NCBI GenBank assembly: GCA_023248365.1
Contig: JAHFER010000031.1
Coordinates: forward strand, 1-10,663
Direction of reading: 5' to 3'
DNA: 10,663 nucleotides
Source: Nitrospirota bacterium
Lineage (GTDB): Bacteria; Nitrospirota; 9FT-COMBO-42-15; HDB-SIOI813
Shown here: positions 1 to 5,865 of the stretch, in pieces
How positions within the stretch are numbered: the first letter of the stretch is position 1
Layout of the letters: every line of letters begins with the position of its first letter
Program-made: the position numbers and the translations under genes
The notes under the pieces: model-generated
Database searches by the model: none
Seen by the model: the letters and a program-made list of their open reading frames with translations, nothing else
What the model was told of the DNA's origin: nothing

Positions 1-11
1 GATAGGATTGA

Positions 12-1553
12 ATGGAGCGGAAACTGAGACCGGTAATCCTGATAATATTAGACGGATGGGGGATTAATCCCAAAAAAGAGGGTAATGCAATTACCATTGC
101 AAATACCCCTGTTTATGATTCACTTCTAAAAGAATATTCCCATACATCTCTTGATGCCTCAGGAGAATCTGTTGGTCTGCCTGAAGGTCAGATGGGTAAT
201 TCCGAGGTTGGCCATCTTAATATTGGGGCGGGCCGCGTGGTTTACCAGGACCTAACCCGTATTGATAAAACAATAAGTGATGGTGAATTTTATAGTAACG
301 CTGTCCTGCTTGAGTGTATGGAAAAAACAAAGTCTTCATCCGGCAGACTCCATATTATTGGACTTCTTTCAGACGGTGGTGTTCACAGCCACATCCTCCA
401 TCTCTTTGCAATCATTGAAATGGCAAAAAGGTCTGGAATAAGAGAGTTGTATATTCATGCGTTCTTAGACGGACGCGATACCCCTCCGCAAAGCGGGATA
501 GGATATGTAAAATCCCTTCAGGATTATCTGAAAAAAGAGGGCATCGGTAGAATAGCTACTATCTCAGGACGTTACTATGCTATGGACCGCGATAACAGAT
601 GGGACAGGGTTGAAAAGGCATACAATACAATAGTTGGGGGAGAGGGATTAAAGATCTCAGATCCTGCTGAGGCAGTTGAGACGAGTTATGCGCAGGGAAT
701 AACTGATGAATTTGTTGTTCCGGTAATAATCAGTGACCAGGCCGGAGAACCGGTTGCTACTATAAAAGACGGTGACGGAGTTATATTTTTTAACTTCAGG
801 GCAGACCGGGCCAGAGAGATTACTACAGCGCTGACAATGAAAGCGTTTGAAAAATTTCAACGGAAGGCATTTCCATCTCTTGCGGCATTTGCCTCCTTGA
901 AGTTGTATGATGAAAAGTTGCAGCTTCCAGCGGCGTTTGAAACAACAAAACTACGGAATATTATTGGTGAGGTTGTAAGTAAAAAGGGGCTAAAACAGTT
1001 TAGAACTGCTGAAACAGAGAAGTATGCCCATGTAACATACTTTTTTAACGGCGGTGAGGAGATACCTTTTCCCGGAGAAGACCGTATGCTTATACAGTCT
1101 CCAAAGGATGTTGCCACGTATGACCTGAAACCGGAGATGAGCGCCTATAAGGTTACTGAAGAGCTTGAGAAACGCATACGTTCAGGAGAGTATGGATTTA
1201 TATTAGTTAATTATGCAAATCCTGACATGGTTGGACATACCGGTGTACTTGAAGCAGGTATCAGGGCAGTAGAGGTTGTTGATGAGTGTCTTGGCAGGGC
1301 GCTTGCCGCCATAAATGATATGGCAGGGGTTGCAGTTATAACCTCTGATCATGGTGATATTGAGCAGATGATTGAGTATGATACCGGCAAACCCCACACA
1401 GCACACACCACAAATTTTGTACCGTTTATTATTACCCAAAAAGGTCTTACCCTTCGTCCCGGCATCTTTGCAGATATCGCTCCCACACTTCTTGATCTAA
1501 TGGAGATTGAGAAACCCGCAGAGATGACAGGGACATCGCTTATCGTCAGATAG
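12..1553 (+). CDS. gpmI: 2,3-bisphosphoglycerate-independent phosphoglycerate mutase
   Basis: This enzyme interconverts 3-phosphoglycerate and 2-phosphoglycerate in cytoplasmic glycolysis and gluconeogenesis, using two Mn ions and a phosphoserine intermediate. The 513-residue length is typical of the family (about 510). Landmarks visible: ILDGWG with metal ligand D14; MGNSEVGH with the phosphorylated serine at S64; the FLDGRDTPP loop; NYANPDMVGHTG with D405 and H409; SDHGD with D446 and H447; and PHTAHTTN at 461-468. These match the metal and substrate ligands known from the Geobacillus enzyme. All catalytic positions I looked for are present, so the gene looks intact and functional. The ATG at 12 gives the expected N-terminus; little upstream sequence is in the window, so its promoter cannot be judged. 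Its last 12 codons, stop included, recur at 4240-4276 as part of a larger duplication. A palindromic repeat follows it and may act as a transcript-end structure. Confidence 0.97.
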   Translation: MERKLRPVILIILDGWGINPKKEGNAITIANTPVYDSLLKEYSHTSLDASGESVGLPEGQMGNSEVGHLNIGAGRVVYQDLTRIDKTISDGEFYSNAVLLECMEKTKSSSGRLHIIGLLSDGGVHSHILHLFAIIEMAKRSGIRELYIHAFLDGRDTPPQSGIGYVKSLQDYLKKEGIGRIATISGRYYAMDRDNRWDRVEKAYNTIVGGEGLKISDPAEAVETSYAQGITDEFVVPVIISDQAGEPVATIKDGDGVIFFNFRADRAREITTALTMKAFEKFQRKAFPSLAAFASLKLYDEKLQLPAAFETTKLRNIIGEVVSKKGLKQFRTAETEKYAHVTYFFNGGEEIPFPGEDRMLIQSPKDVATYDLKPEMSAYKVTEELEKRIRSGEYGFILVNYANPDMVGHTGVLEAGIRAVEVVDECLGRALAAINDMAGVAVITSDHGDIEQMIEYDTGKPHTAHTTNFVPFIITQKGLTLRPGIFADIAPTLLDLMEIEKPAEMTGTSLIVR

Positions 1554-1611
1554 GTTTTTAAGAAAATCAAAAAGTAAAGATAAAAAAATAAAAATATTTG
1601 CTATTAGTTAT

Positions 1612-1680
1612 GTCATTCCCACGAAAGTGGGAATCCAGAGCAATGGCTTAGTTCTGGATTCCTGCTTTCGCAGGAATGAC
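1612..1680. repeat. 69-bp palindromic intergenic repeat, copy 1
   Basis: This is a long imperfect inverted repeat whose ends are GTCATTCC and GGAATGAC. The two 28-nt arms match at about 24 positions around a 13-nt centre. Each arm is itself a small hairpin: TTCCCAC-gaaa-GTGGGAA on the left and TTCCTGC-tttc-GCAGGAA on the right. The left hairpin fits the pattern ATTCCC-N8-GGGAAT known from neisserial dRS3 elements; similar palindromes occur in many unrelated genomes, so the resemblance does not show descent. It lies 58 bp after the gpmI stop and 19 bp before the chosen comF start, so it can fold in the mRNA between the two genes. A second copy lies at 4314-4382 within the duplicated segment. 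Function is unknown: it could be a REP/MITE-like element, an mRNA-end structure, or both. Confidence 0.9.
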
Positions 1681-1683
1681 GTC

Positions 1684-1690
1684 AGAGAGG
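1684..1690 (+). promoter_or_regulatory. ribosome binding site deciding the comF copy 1 start
   Basis: AGAGAGG lies 9 nt before the ATG at 1700. It sits downstream of the other in-frame ATG (1676), so it favours 1700. The ATG at 1676 lies inside the palindromic repeat and would add the unconserved-looking leader MTSERYFR. Confidence 0.6.
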
Positions 1691-1699
1691 TATTTCAGG

Positions 1700-2464
1700 A
1701 TGAATATGCTTAGCCACATATTGAATATAATATTTCCCGCTGTATGTAAACAGTGCGGCTGCTTTATAACTACCGCCACTACTACGACTGCATGTTTTTG
1801 CAATAAATGCTGGGAAGGGATAAAGTGGTTTAATCTGCCCTGTTGCCCCAGATGCGGGATCCCGTATCATTCTCTGGAAACTTCCGCAGAGCCTTTCCCA
1901 GTCTCATCTTCCGGTCATACCTGCGGTGAATGTATAAAGAATCCTCCATATTTTGACAGGGCTATATCTGCCGGCCCATACACAGAGGTGCTTGCTGAGG
2001 CAATAAAGTTATTCAAATATAAAAAGAAGATTCATATCGGGTTAGCGCTCGCTGGTCATGATGTAATGGTTGCCGGTTTAACAAATTTAATCCAAAGCTG
2101 TCCTGAAGCGCCTTTCCTGATCCCGGTACCTCTTCACCAGAGCCGCCTGAGAGAAAGAGAGTATAACCAGTCTGCAATCAGCGCATCTGTAATCAGTTCA
2201 AAGTTTAGTATTCCTCTAATGACCGATGTGTTGCTAAGACAGCGTTATACCAAACCGCAGGTAGAACTTGGGTTCAGGGAAAGAAAGGAAAATGTTACCG
2301 GCGCTTTTTCTATTCAGAACAATGAGGTTATTAAAGGAAAGAATATTATACTTGTTGATGACGTCTACACCACAGGTTCAACAGTAAACGAATGTGCAAA
2401 GGCGCTAAAGAAAAATGGTGCGGGAAAGGTTTATGTGGTGACAATTGCAAGGATGATTCCTTAA
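1700..2464 (+). CDS. comF: ComF family phosphoribosyltransferase-like protein, copy 1
   Basis: ComF proteins are needed for DNA uptake in transformable bacteria and appear to be cytoplasmic helpers of single-strand DNA import; the family is also widespread in bacteria not known to be competent, and the precise reaction is not settled. The 254-residue product has the usual two parts. The N-terminal zinc-binding region has Cys pairs C16/C19 and C34/C37, followed by C49/C52 and C75/C78. The C-terminal type I phosphoribosyltransferase fold has the PRPP-binding loop VDDVYTTGST at about 219-228. The segments IPVPLH and REREYNQS are also typical. The start at 1700 is chosen because the product then begins MNMLSHIL, as ComF proteins normally do, with an AGAGAGG site 9 nt upstream; an in-frame ATG at 1676 lies in the preceding repeat. 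Both domains look intact. A near copy lies at 4402-5163. Confidence 0.93.
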   Translation: MNMLSHILNIIFPAVCKQCGCFITTATTTTACFCNKCWEGIKWFNLPCCPRCGIPYHSLETSAEPFPVSSSGHTCGECIKNPPYFDRAISAGPYTEVLAEAIKLFKYKKKIHIGLALAGHDVMVAGLTNLIQSCPEAPFLIPVPLHQSRLREREYNQSAISASVISSKFSIPLMTDVLLRQRYTKPQVELGFRERKENVTGAFSIQNNEVIKGKNIILVDDVYTTGSTVNECAKALKKNGAGKVYVVTIARMIP

Positions 2465-2484
2465 TTTATTTGTGTTGACATTTT

Positions 2485-2523
2485 GACAAGGAAGTTATAA
2501 AAAGGTTAATTGAAAAAGAAAGA
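2485..2523 (+). pseudogene. out-of-frame remnant of the SLOG gene N-terminal helix
   Basis: In the frame starting at 2485 the DNA reads DKEVIKRLIEKER and then a stop, whereas the SLOG frame begins at 2510. DKEV..RL is the helix normally found between the first strand and the GDANGAD loop in this family. No GGSR-like strand is readable in any frame between this point and the comF stop at 2464. The natural reading is a 5' deletion at the junction plus a frameshift. The remnant is short, so chance is not excluded. Confidence 0.45.
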
Positions 2524-3007
2524 TGAACAGTCTATTTCTAAAGGTTACTTTATTTTGCTTGGGGATGCTAACGGTGCTGACCGGGCCATGCAGAAGTATC
2601 TGACCGAAAAATCATATGCTAATGTACTCGTTTTTTGCGCTGGAAATAATTGCAGGAATAATTTAGGAATATGGGAAACCCGACTTGTTCCGGTCAATCG
2701 GACATATAAAGATTTCCAGTACTATGCAATTCGTGATGAGAAGATGAGTGATGAAGCAGATTATGGCTTTATGATATGGGATGGTAAAAGTAAGGGTACG
2801 CTTAATAATATTATTAATTTATTGGAGAGAAAGAAGTTAGTCCTGGTTTACTTTTATCCTAAAAGGAAATTCTTTTCATTGAAATCTAATAATGATCTTA
2901 CAGAACTATTGTCATTTTGTATGAAATATGATTTAGAGCAGCTTGAAAAAATATTGAAAATAAATCAGAGAACTATGCGACAACAACCACAGTTTATTTT
3001 AACTTAA
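2510..3007 (+). CDS. SLOG/YspA-like nucleotide-binding fold protein, N-terminally truncated
   Basis: I recognise the family of small SLOG-superfamily (YspA/DprA-like Rossmann) proteins. It shows GDANGAD at residues 18-24, CRNNLGIW near 48-55, and ADYGFMIWDGKSKGT at 83-97 followed by NNI and a hydrophobic strand ending VLVYF. SLOG domains are thought to bind nucleotide-derived ligands; the role of this branch is not known to me. Family members usually start with a strand and glycine turn (a GGSR or SGS motif) and a DKEV..RL helix before the GDANGAD loop; here only a short unrelated leader precedes it. The matching helix text DKEVIKRL is present just upstream (2485-2508) but in another frame, so the 5' end has been lost or frameshifted. 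The TTG start at 2510 has AAAGG 4 nt upstream, so a shortened protein could still be made. It lies 45 bp after comF copy 1, at a duplication junction. Confidence 0.62.
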   Translation: MKKKDEQSISKGYFILLGDANGADRAMQKYLTEKSYANVLVFCAGNNCRNNLGIWETRLVPVNRTYKDFQYYAIRDEKMSDEADYGFMIWDGKSKGTLNNIINLLERKKLVLVYFYPKRKFFSLKSNNDLTELLSFCMKYDLEQLEKILKINQRTMRQQPQFILT

Positions 3008-3189
3008 CAAACGATTTGTAATTTAGCATTTTGTGTCTCCCATTTAGGAGAGGCCATATTTAAAACAGCTTGAATCGGAACCCTGTAAACCCGAGATGTG
3101 TAAACATTCCCGACAGCGGATATTCCGGGGACACCAAACTTAATTTTTTGAATCGCTTCTTGTTGGCCTTGGGGGGACTGGTTTTCCCT
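3004..3189 (-). other. open minus-strand frame of unknown meaning beside the transposase remnant
   Basis: This open frame has no start codon and ends at a stop at 3004-3006. It contains KFGVPGISAVGNVYTS and ends near WETQNAKLQIVC. It runs in a different frame from the transposase piece and overlaps its last codons, so it could be the continuation of the same decayed gene after another frameshift, or decayed repeat sequence. Its stop overlaps the SLOG gene stop on the other strand. I see no initiation signal. Apart from this and the transposase remnant, the gene gap 3008-3455 holds only the weak promoter and ribosome site of the antitoxin gene. Confidence 0.3.
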
Positions 3190-3339
3190 TTCTCAGGGAA
3201 CGGTTTAATTTCATCTCAAAGTCTTCAATAAAAGTCTCATTCTCTATGGCCTTTCCAGTCCTCTCATAACATCGAATCAATGCTTCCTTTTTTTGTTACT
3301 ATTTCCTGATGGAAATTCCCTCCAGTCCCCAACTATAGT
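3140..3339 (-). pseudogene. C-terminal remnant of a REP-associated (RayT/Y1) tyrosine transposase
   Basis: On the minus strand, one frame (3339 down to about 3295) reads TIVGDWREFPSG. A second frame (3286 down to a stop at 3140) reads EALIRCYERTGKAIENETF, then IEDFEMKLNRSLRKGKP. Together these recall the tail of Y1/RayT transposases, which commonly runs VGDW..F, then a linker, then R.ERTGRP.G...FIE.LE..L.R.L...KPG. The HUH catalytic core is not in the window, and at least one frameshift and a stop separate the two pieces, so this is a dead fragment. Such transposases are linked to dispersal of palindromic REP elements; palindromic repeats lie nearby, but no link between them can be shown here. 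Identification rests on remembered family pattern, not on a search. Confidence 0.6.
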
Positions 3340-3383
3340 CTATAATGAAAATATATTTTTGTAATGTCACCGTGAAGCTGGTA

Positions 3384-3412
3384 TTGTGTTTAAGAGATTT
3401 CTTGTGTATCCT
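3384..3412 (+). promoter_or_regulatory. possible sigma-70-like promoter of the toxin-antitoxin operon
   Basis: TTGTGT (3384-3389) and TATCCT (3407-3412) are separated by 17 nt and lie 43 nt before the antitoxin ATG. Spacing is ideal but the -10 box is a weak match, so this is a suggestion only. Confidence 0.25.
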
Positions 3413-3440
3413 TTATTGATAATTAATCCAAACGGGATGT

Positions 3441-3447
3441 AAGGAGG
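3441..3447 (+). promoter_or_regulatory. strong ribosome binding site of the antitoxin gene
   Basis: AAGGAGG lies 8 nt before the ATG at 3456. It is the best Shine-Dalgarno match I see in the window and fixes the antitoxin start. Strong translation of the antitoxin relative to its coupled toxin is usual for such operons. Confidence 0.85.
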
Positions 3448-3455
3448 AAAACAAG

Positions 3456-3701
3456 ATGGTGATTGTCATTCCTGATGAGATATTGCAGGCTACTCACATG
3501 TCAGAGGATGAGGTAAAGGAAGAAATGGCTGTTTTGCTTTTCCAGAAAGATAAACTTACATTAGGACAGGCAAGCTGCTTGGCAGGTATGAGCCAGTTAC
3601 AGTTCCAGCATCTCCTGGCAAGTCGCAAGATTCCGGTACACTATGATGTAGCCGAATTTGAAGCAGACTTAAGGATATTGCATGAGATGGGCCGGATATG
3701 A
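3456..3701 (+). CDS. UPF0175 family antitoxin
   Basis: The 81-residue protein fits UPF0175, small proteins that accompany DUF3368 PIN-like toxins and are regarded as their antitoxins. Typical features are the opening IPDEILQATHMSEDEV, a helix-turn-helix-like middle LTLGQASCLAGMSQLQFQHL (about 35-54), and the tail IPVHYDVAEFEADL before the C-terminus. The antitoxin is expected to bind and neutralise the toxin encoded next and possibly to repress the operon. Its stop overlaps the toxin start in ATGA (3698-3701), so the two are translationally coupled. It lies between the two comF copies as part of the accessory material there. It looks intact. Confidence 0.88.
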   Translation: MVIVIPDEILQATHMSEDEVKEEMAVLLFQKDKLTLGQASCLAGMSQLQFQHLLASRKIPVHYDVAEFEADLRILHEMGRI

Positions 3702-4189
3702 TTGTGGTTAGTGACACATCCCCAATTATTAATCTGGCCACTATAGGACAGTTGGATTTATTACGTCAACTCTATGGTGTTATTGCCATTCCAGAATCTG
3801 TATATCAAGAAATAGCTGTAACGGGTTCAGGAGAGGCAGGTTCAAAGGAAGTTCAGGCATTGGATTGGATTGAAACCAAAAAGGTCACAAACCGTCTTCA
3901 GGTTATGGCCCTTCAGATCGAGTTGGACAAGGGCGAAGCAGAGGCTATATCTCTTGCACTTGAACTTAAGGCAGGCCTCCTTCTGCTTGATGAACGCCGG
4001 GGAAGAATGGTTGCATCAAGGATGGGGTTGAAGTTGGTTGGCCTCCTGGGTTGCCTTATAGAAGCCAAGCACAAGGGACTGATTTCTTCCATCAAACCGA
4101 TACTTGATAAACTGATTTTGGAGGCCGGGTTCTGGGTTACCGAAAACCTGTATGCACGTGTTCTACAAACCGCTGGTGAACAGCTTTAA
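3698..4189 (+). CDS. DUF3368 PIN-like domain toxin
   Basis: The 163-residue protein opens MIVVSDTSPIINLATIGQ, the signature of DUF3368 proteins, which have a PIN-type nuclease fold. Conserved acidic positions are D6, E33 or E38 in IPESVYQEI, E80/E82 in KGEAEAISLA, and D98 in LLLDERRGR, so the four-acid metal site of PIN ribonucleases appears complete. By analogy with VapC, the likely activity is RNA cleavage held in check by the UPF0175 partner; this is inferred from the family, and targets cannot be predicted. Translation is probably coupled to the antitoxin through the 4-nt overlap, with little ribosome site of its own. Length is normal for the family and no frame damage is seen, which contrasts with the decayed sequences to its left. 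Confidence 0.87.
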   Translation: MIVVSDTSPIINLATIGQLDLLRQLYGVIAIPESVYQEIAVTGSGEAGSKEVQALDWIETKKVTNRLQVMALQIELDKGEAEAISLALELKAGLLLLDERRGRMVASRMGLKLVGLLGCLIEAKHKGLISSIKPILDKLILEAGFWVTENLYARVLQTAGEQL

Positions 4190-4239
4190 TGTGATAATAC
4201 TTGTCGAATGGATTTCCCTGGATTCTGTGGGCATCCATA

Positions 4240-4276
4240 CCGCAGAGATGACAGGGACATCGCTTATCGTCAGATA
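4240..4276 (+). pseudogene. duplicated 3' end of gpmI
   Basis: This 37-bp stretch is identical to 1516-1552 and still reads AEMTGTSLIVR followed by a stop (TAA here, TAG in gpmI). The rest of gpmI is absent; upstream sequence from about 4190 to 4239 is unrelated. It marks the left edge of the second copy of the direct repeat and shows that copy 2 arose from DNA adjoining gpmI. Confidence 0.93.
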
Positions 4277-4313
4277 AGCCTTTAAAAAATCAAAAATATT
4301 TTCTATTAGTTTT

Positions 4314-4382
4314 GTCATTCCCACGAAAGTGGGAATCCAGAGCCGTGATATAGTTCTGGATTCCTGCTTTCGCAGGAATGAC
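4314..4382. repeat. 69-bp palindromic intergenic repeat, copy 2
   Basis: This has the same architecture as the copy at 1612-1680, with GTCATTCC and GGAATGAC ends and two GAAA/TTTC-loop hairpins. The arms are identical between copies; only the centre differs (caatggct against ccgtgata). Because it sits inside the larger duplication it was probably copied passively rather than inserted separately. Confidence 0.9.
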
Positions 4383-4385
4383 GTC

Positions 4386-4392
4386 AGAGAGG
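4386..4392 (+). promoter_or_regulatory. ribosome binding site deciding the comF copy 2 start
   Basis: AGAGAGG lies 9 nt before the ATG at 4402, as in copy 1. The in-frame ATG at 4378 lies within the palindrome and is disfavoured. Confidence 0.6.
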
Positions 4393-4401
4393 TATTTCAG
4401 G

Positions 4402-5163
4402 ATGAATATGCTTAGCCACATATTGAATATAATATTTCCCGCTGTATGTAAACAGTGCGGCTGCTTTATAACTACCGCCACTACTACGACTGCATGTTTT
4501 TGCAATAAATGCTGGGAAGGGATAAAGTGGTTTAATATGCCCTGTTGCCCTCAATGTGGTGTACCGTATCCTTCTCTTGAAACTTCCGCAGATCCTTTCC
4601 CAGTCTCCTCTTCCGCACATACCTGCGGTGAATGTATAAAGAATCCTCCATATTTTGACAGGGCTATATCTGCCGGTCCATACACAGAGGTGCTTGCTGA
4701 GGCAATAAAGTTATTCAAGTATAAAAAGAAGATTCACATAGGGTTGGCCCTTGCTGGTCATGATGTAATGGTTGCCGGTTTAACAAATTTAATCCAAAGA
4801 TGTCCTGAAGCGCCTTTCCTGATCCCGGTACCTCTTCACCAGAACCGCCTGAGAGAAAGAGAATATAACCAGTCTGCAATCATTACATCAGTAATAAATT
4901 CAAAGTTTGGAATACCAGTTCTTACAGATATTCTAAACAGACAGCGTTATACAAAGCCGCAGGTTGAACTTGGCTTCAGGGAAAGAAAGGAAAATGTTAC
5001 CGGCGCCTTTACTGTTCAGAACAATGAAGTTATTAAAGGAAAGAATATTATACTTGTTGATGATGTCTACACCACAGGTTCAACAGTAAACGAATGTGCA
5101 AAGGTGCTTAAGAAAAGCGGTGCAGGAAAAGTTTATGTGGTGACAATTGCAAGGATGGTCTAA
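4402..5163 (+). CDS. comF: ComF family phosphoribosyltransferase-like protein, copy 2
   Basis: This 253-residue paralogue of the protein at 1700-2464 keeps every zinc-region cysteine pair (CKQC, CFCNKC, CCPQC, CGEC) and the PRPP loop VDDVYTTGST, so it too looks functional. The two proteins differ mainly in two patches: residues about 46-73, and about 165-185 where this copy reads IITSVINSKFGIPVLTDIL against ISASVISSKFSIPLMTDVL. Most replacements are conservative and many DNA changes are silent, which suggests both copies have been under selection. It is preceded by a gpmI fragment and its own palindrome, and it ends convergently with the response regulator gene. Having two comF genes side by side is unusual, since genomes generally carry one. 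Confidence 0.92.
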   Translation: MNMLSHILNIIFPAVCKQCGCFITTATTTTACFCNKCWEGIKWFNMPCCPQCGVPYPSLETSADPFPVSSSAHTCGECIKNPPYFDRAISAGPYTEVLAEAIKLFKYKKKIHIGLALAGHDVMVAGLTNLIQRCPEAPFLIPVPLHQNRLREREYNQSAIITSVINSKFGIPVLTDILNRQRYTKPQVELGFRERKENVTGAFTVQNNEVIKGKNIILVDDVYTTGSTVNECAKVLKKSGAGKVYVVTIARMV

Positions 5164-5178
5164 ACAGAAGTTTTCTGT
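5164..5178. terminator. weak hairpin between convergent genes
   Basis: ACAGAA, a 3-nt loop, and TTCTGT form a short stem just after the comF copy 2 stop. No clear T-run follows on either strand, so a terminator role is only a guess from its place in a 42-bp convergent gap. Confidence 0.22.
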
Positions 5179-5205
5179 CATTTCCTTGTAAGCGGGAGTT
5201 ATGTG

Positions 5206-5865
5206 CTATCTCTGTATCAGCCCATGCATAAGTGCAAATTTGATAAGTTCGCTGAGGCTGTGTAGTTTGAGTTTTTTCATGACATTCTTTCTATGAGTCT
5301 CTACTGTGCTCACACTGATGCAGAAATGTTCGGCCATTTCGCTGTTTGTCATGCCGGTTACAAGCCTCCTGAGGATTTCCTTTTCACGGGAACTAAGTGA
5401 GTCATAGGAAGCAATCTCTGTTGAAAAACTTTCTGAAGTATCAGCCTCAATATTAAAATAAGTATGGCCTGAGTGGACTTTTCTAATCGCATCAATCAAT
5501 TCTGTATCAGCGGATTTCTTCAATATATATCCTGAAACCCCGATTTTCTTTCCTTCTCTTTGCAGGAAGAGGTCTTCGTGCATCGTTAGAATGATAATAT
5601 TAGTCAAAGGCAGGACTTGTTTTATCTTTTGAGAGGCCTCTATACCATTACAGTCAGGCATTGAAATATCCATAAGTATTATATCGGGTAAGAGGACCTT
5701 TGCCATCTGTAAGGCTTTAATACCATCATCAGCTTCACCTGTGATCATAAAATCGCTCTCAGATTCTAAGATACGCCTTAAACCCTGTCTGAACATGGCA
5801 TGGTCGTCTACTAAAAGTATTTTGATATATTTATTCTCTATTGTGCCGGGAACTGATAGATTCAT
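5206..5865 (-). CDS. NarL/LuxR-type response regulator
   Basis: This 219-residue two-domain transcription regulator acts in the cytoplasm. The receiver domain (about 13-130) shows acidic pair D20/D21, phospho-acceptor D66 in LMDISMPD, T94 in the ILTMHED strand, and K116 in GYILKK. The C-terminal LuxR-type helix-turn-helix (about 157-216) runs from LSSREKEILRRL to a recognition helix SVSTVETHRKNVMKKL. Phosphorylation at D66 is expected to promote dimerisation and DNA binding. The ATG at 5865 is preferred because GAGG lies 6 nt upstream; a TTG at 5877 would add four residues. The start overlaps the kinase gene by 35 nt, so the two are cotranscribed and probably coupled. NarL-type regulators pair with HisKA_3 kinases, which fits the upstream gene. 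Target genes are unknown; no binding site could be predicted. Confidence 0.94.
   Translation of the reverse strand: MNLSVPGTIENKYIKILLVDDHAMFRQGLRRILESESDFMITGEADDGIKALQMAKVLLPDIILMDISMPDCNGIEASQKIKQVLPLTNIIILTMHEDLFLQREGKKIGVSGYILKKSADTELIDAIRKVHSGHTYFNIEADTSESFSTEIASYDSLSSREKEILRRLVTGMTNSEMAEHFCISVSTVETHRKNVMKKLKLHSLSELIKFALMHGLIQR

Larger units (their letters stand above)
1516..2455 (+). repeat. long direct repeat, copy 1 (gpmI tail, palindrome, comF)
   Basis: This segment aligns with 4240-5157. It starts within the last codons of gpmI, crosses the palindromic repeat, and ends just before the comF stop codon. The shared order gpmI tail, palindrome, comF shows one duplicated unit rather than two independent comF genes. 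The only sizeable length difference is in the AT-rich spacer after the gpmI stop (59 nt here, 37 nt in the other copy). From 1649 to 1834 the copies are identical; other parts differ at many positions. Confidence 0.93.
4240..5157 (+). repeat. long direct repeat, copy 2 (gpmI tail, palindrome, comF)
   Basis: This is the partner of 1516-2455. The offset is 2724 bp at the gpmI tail and 2702 bp through the palindrome and comF, because the AT-rich spacer is 22 nt shorter here. The right edge falls after AAGGATG at the comF 3' end; beyond it the copies share nothing. Unequal recombination between the copies would delete or re-duplicate the intervening toxin-antitoxin and SLOG region. Confidence 0.93.

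Noticed and set aside
857..1117. Minus-strand open frames inside gpmI, the synthetase and the protease.
   Set aside because: They lie wholly within strongly supported genes, show no family motifs, and lack ribosome sites; they are shadows.
1682..1870. A minus-strand open frame at the 5' end of comF, also present at copy 2.
   Set aside because: It recurs only because the segment is duplicated, overlaps the conserved zinc region, and shows no protein-like features.
3698..4189. The PIN-like protein as a VapC with a VapB partner.
   Set aside because: The opening SDTSPIINL and the UPF0175 neighbour fit DUF3368/UPF0175 better than classical VapBC.
1612..4382. The two palindromes as a CRISPR array or as ends of a transposon carrying the island.
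   Set aside because: There are only two copies 2.7 kb apart with no regular spacers. They are in direct orientation and embedded in a longer duplication that includes the gpmI tail and comF, so they do not mark the element ends.
1700..5163. Two comF genes plus a SLOG (DprA-like fold) gene as a new competence cluster.
   Set aside because: The second comF is explained by a local duplication, the SLOG protein is of the YspA-like kind and truncated, and no pilus, ComE or DprA gene is present.
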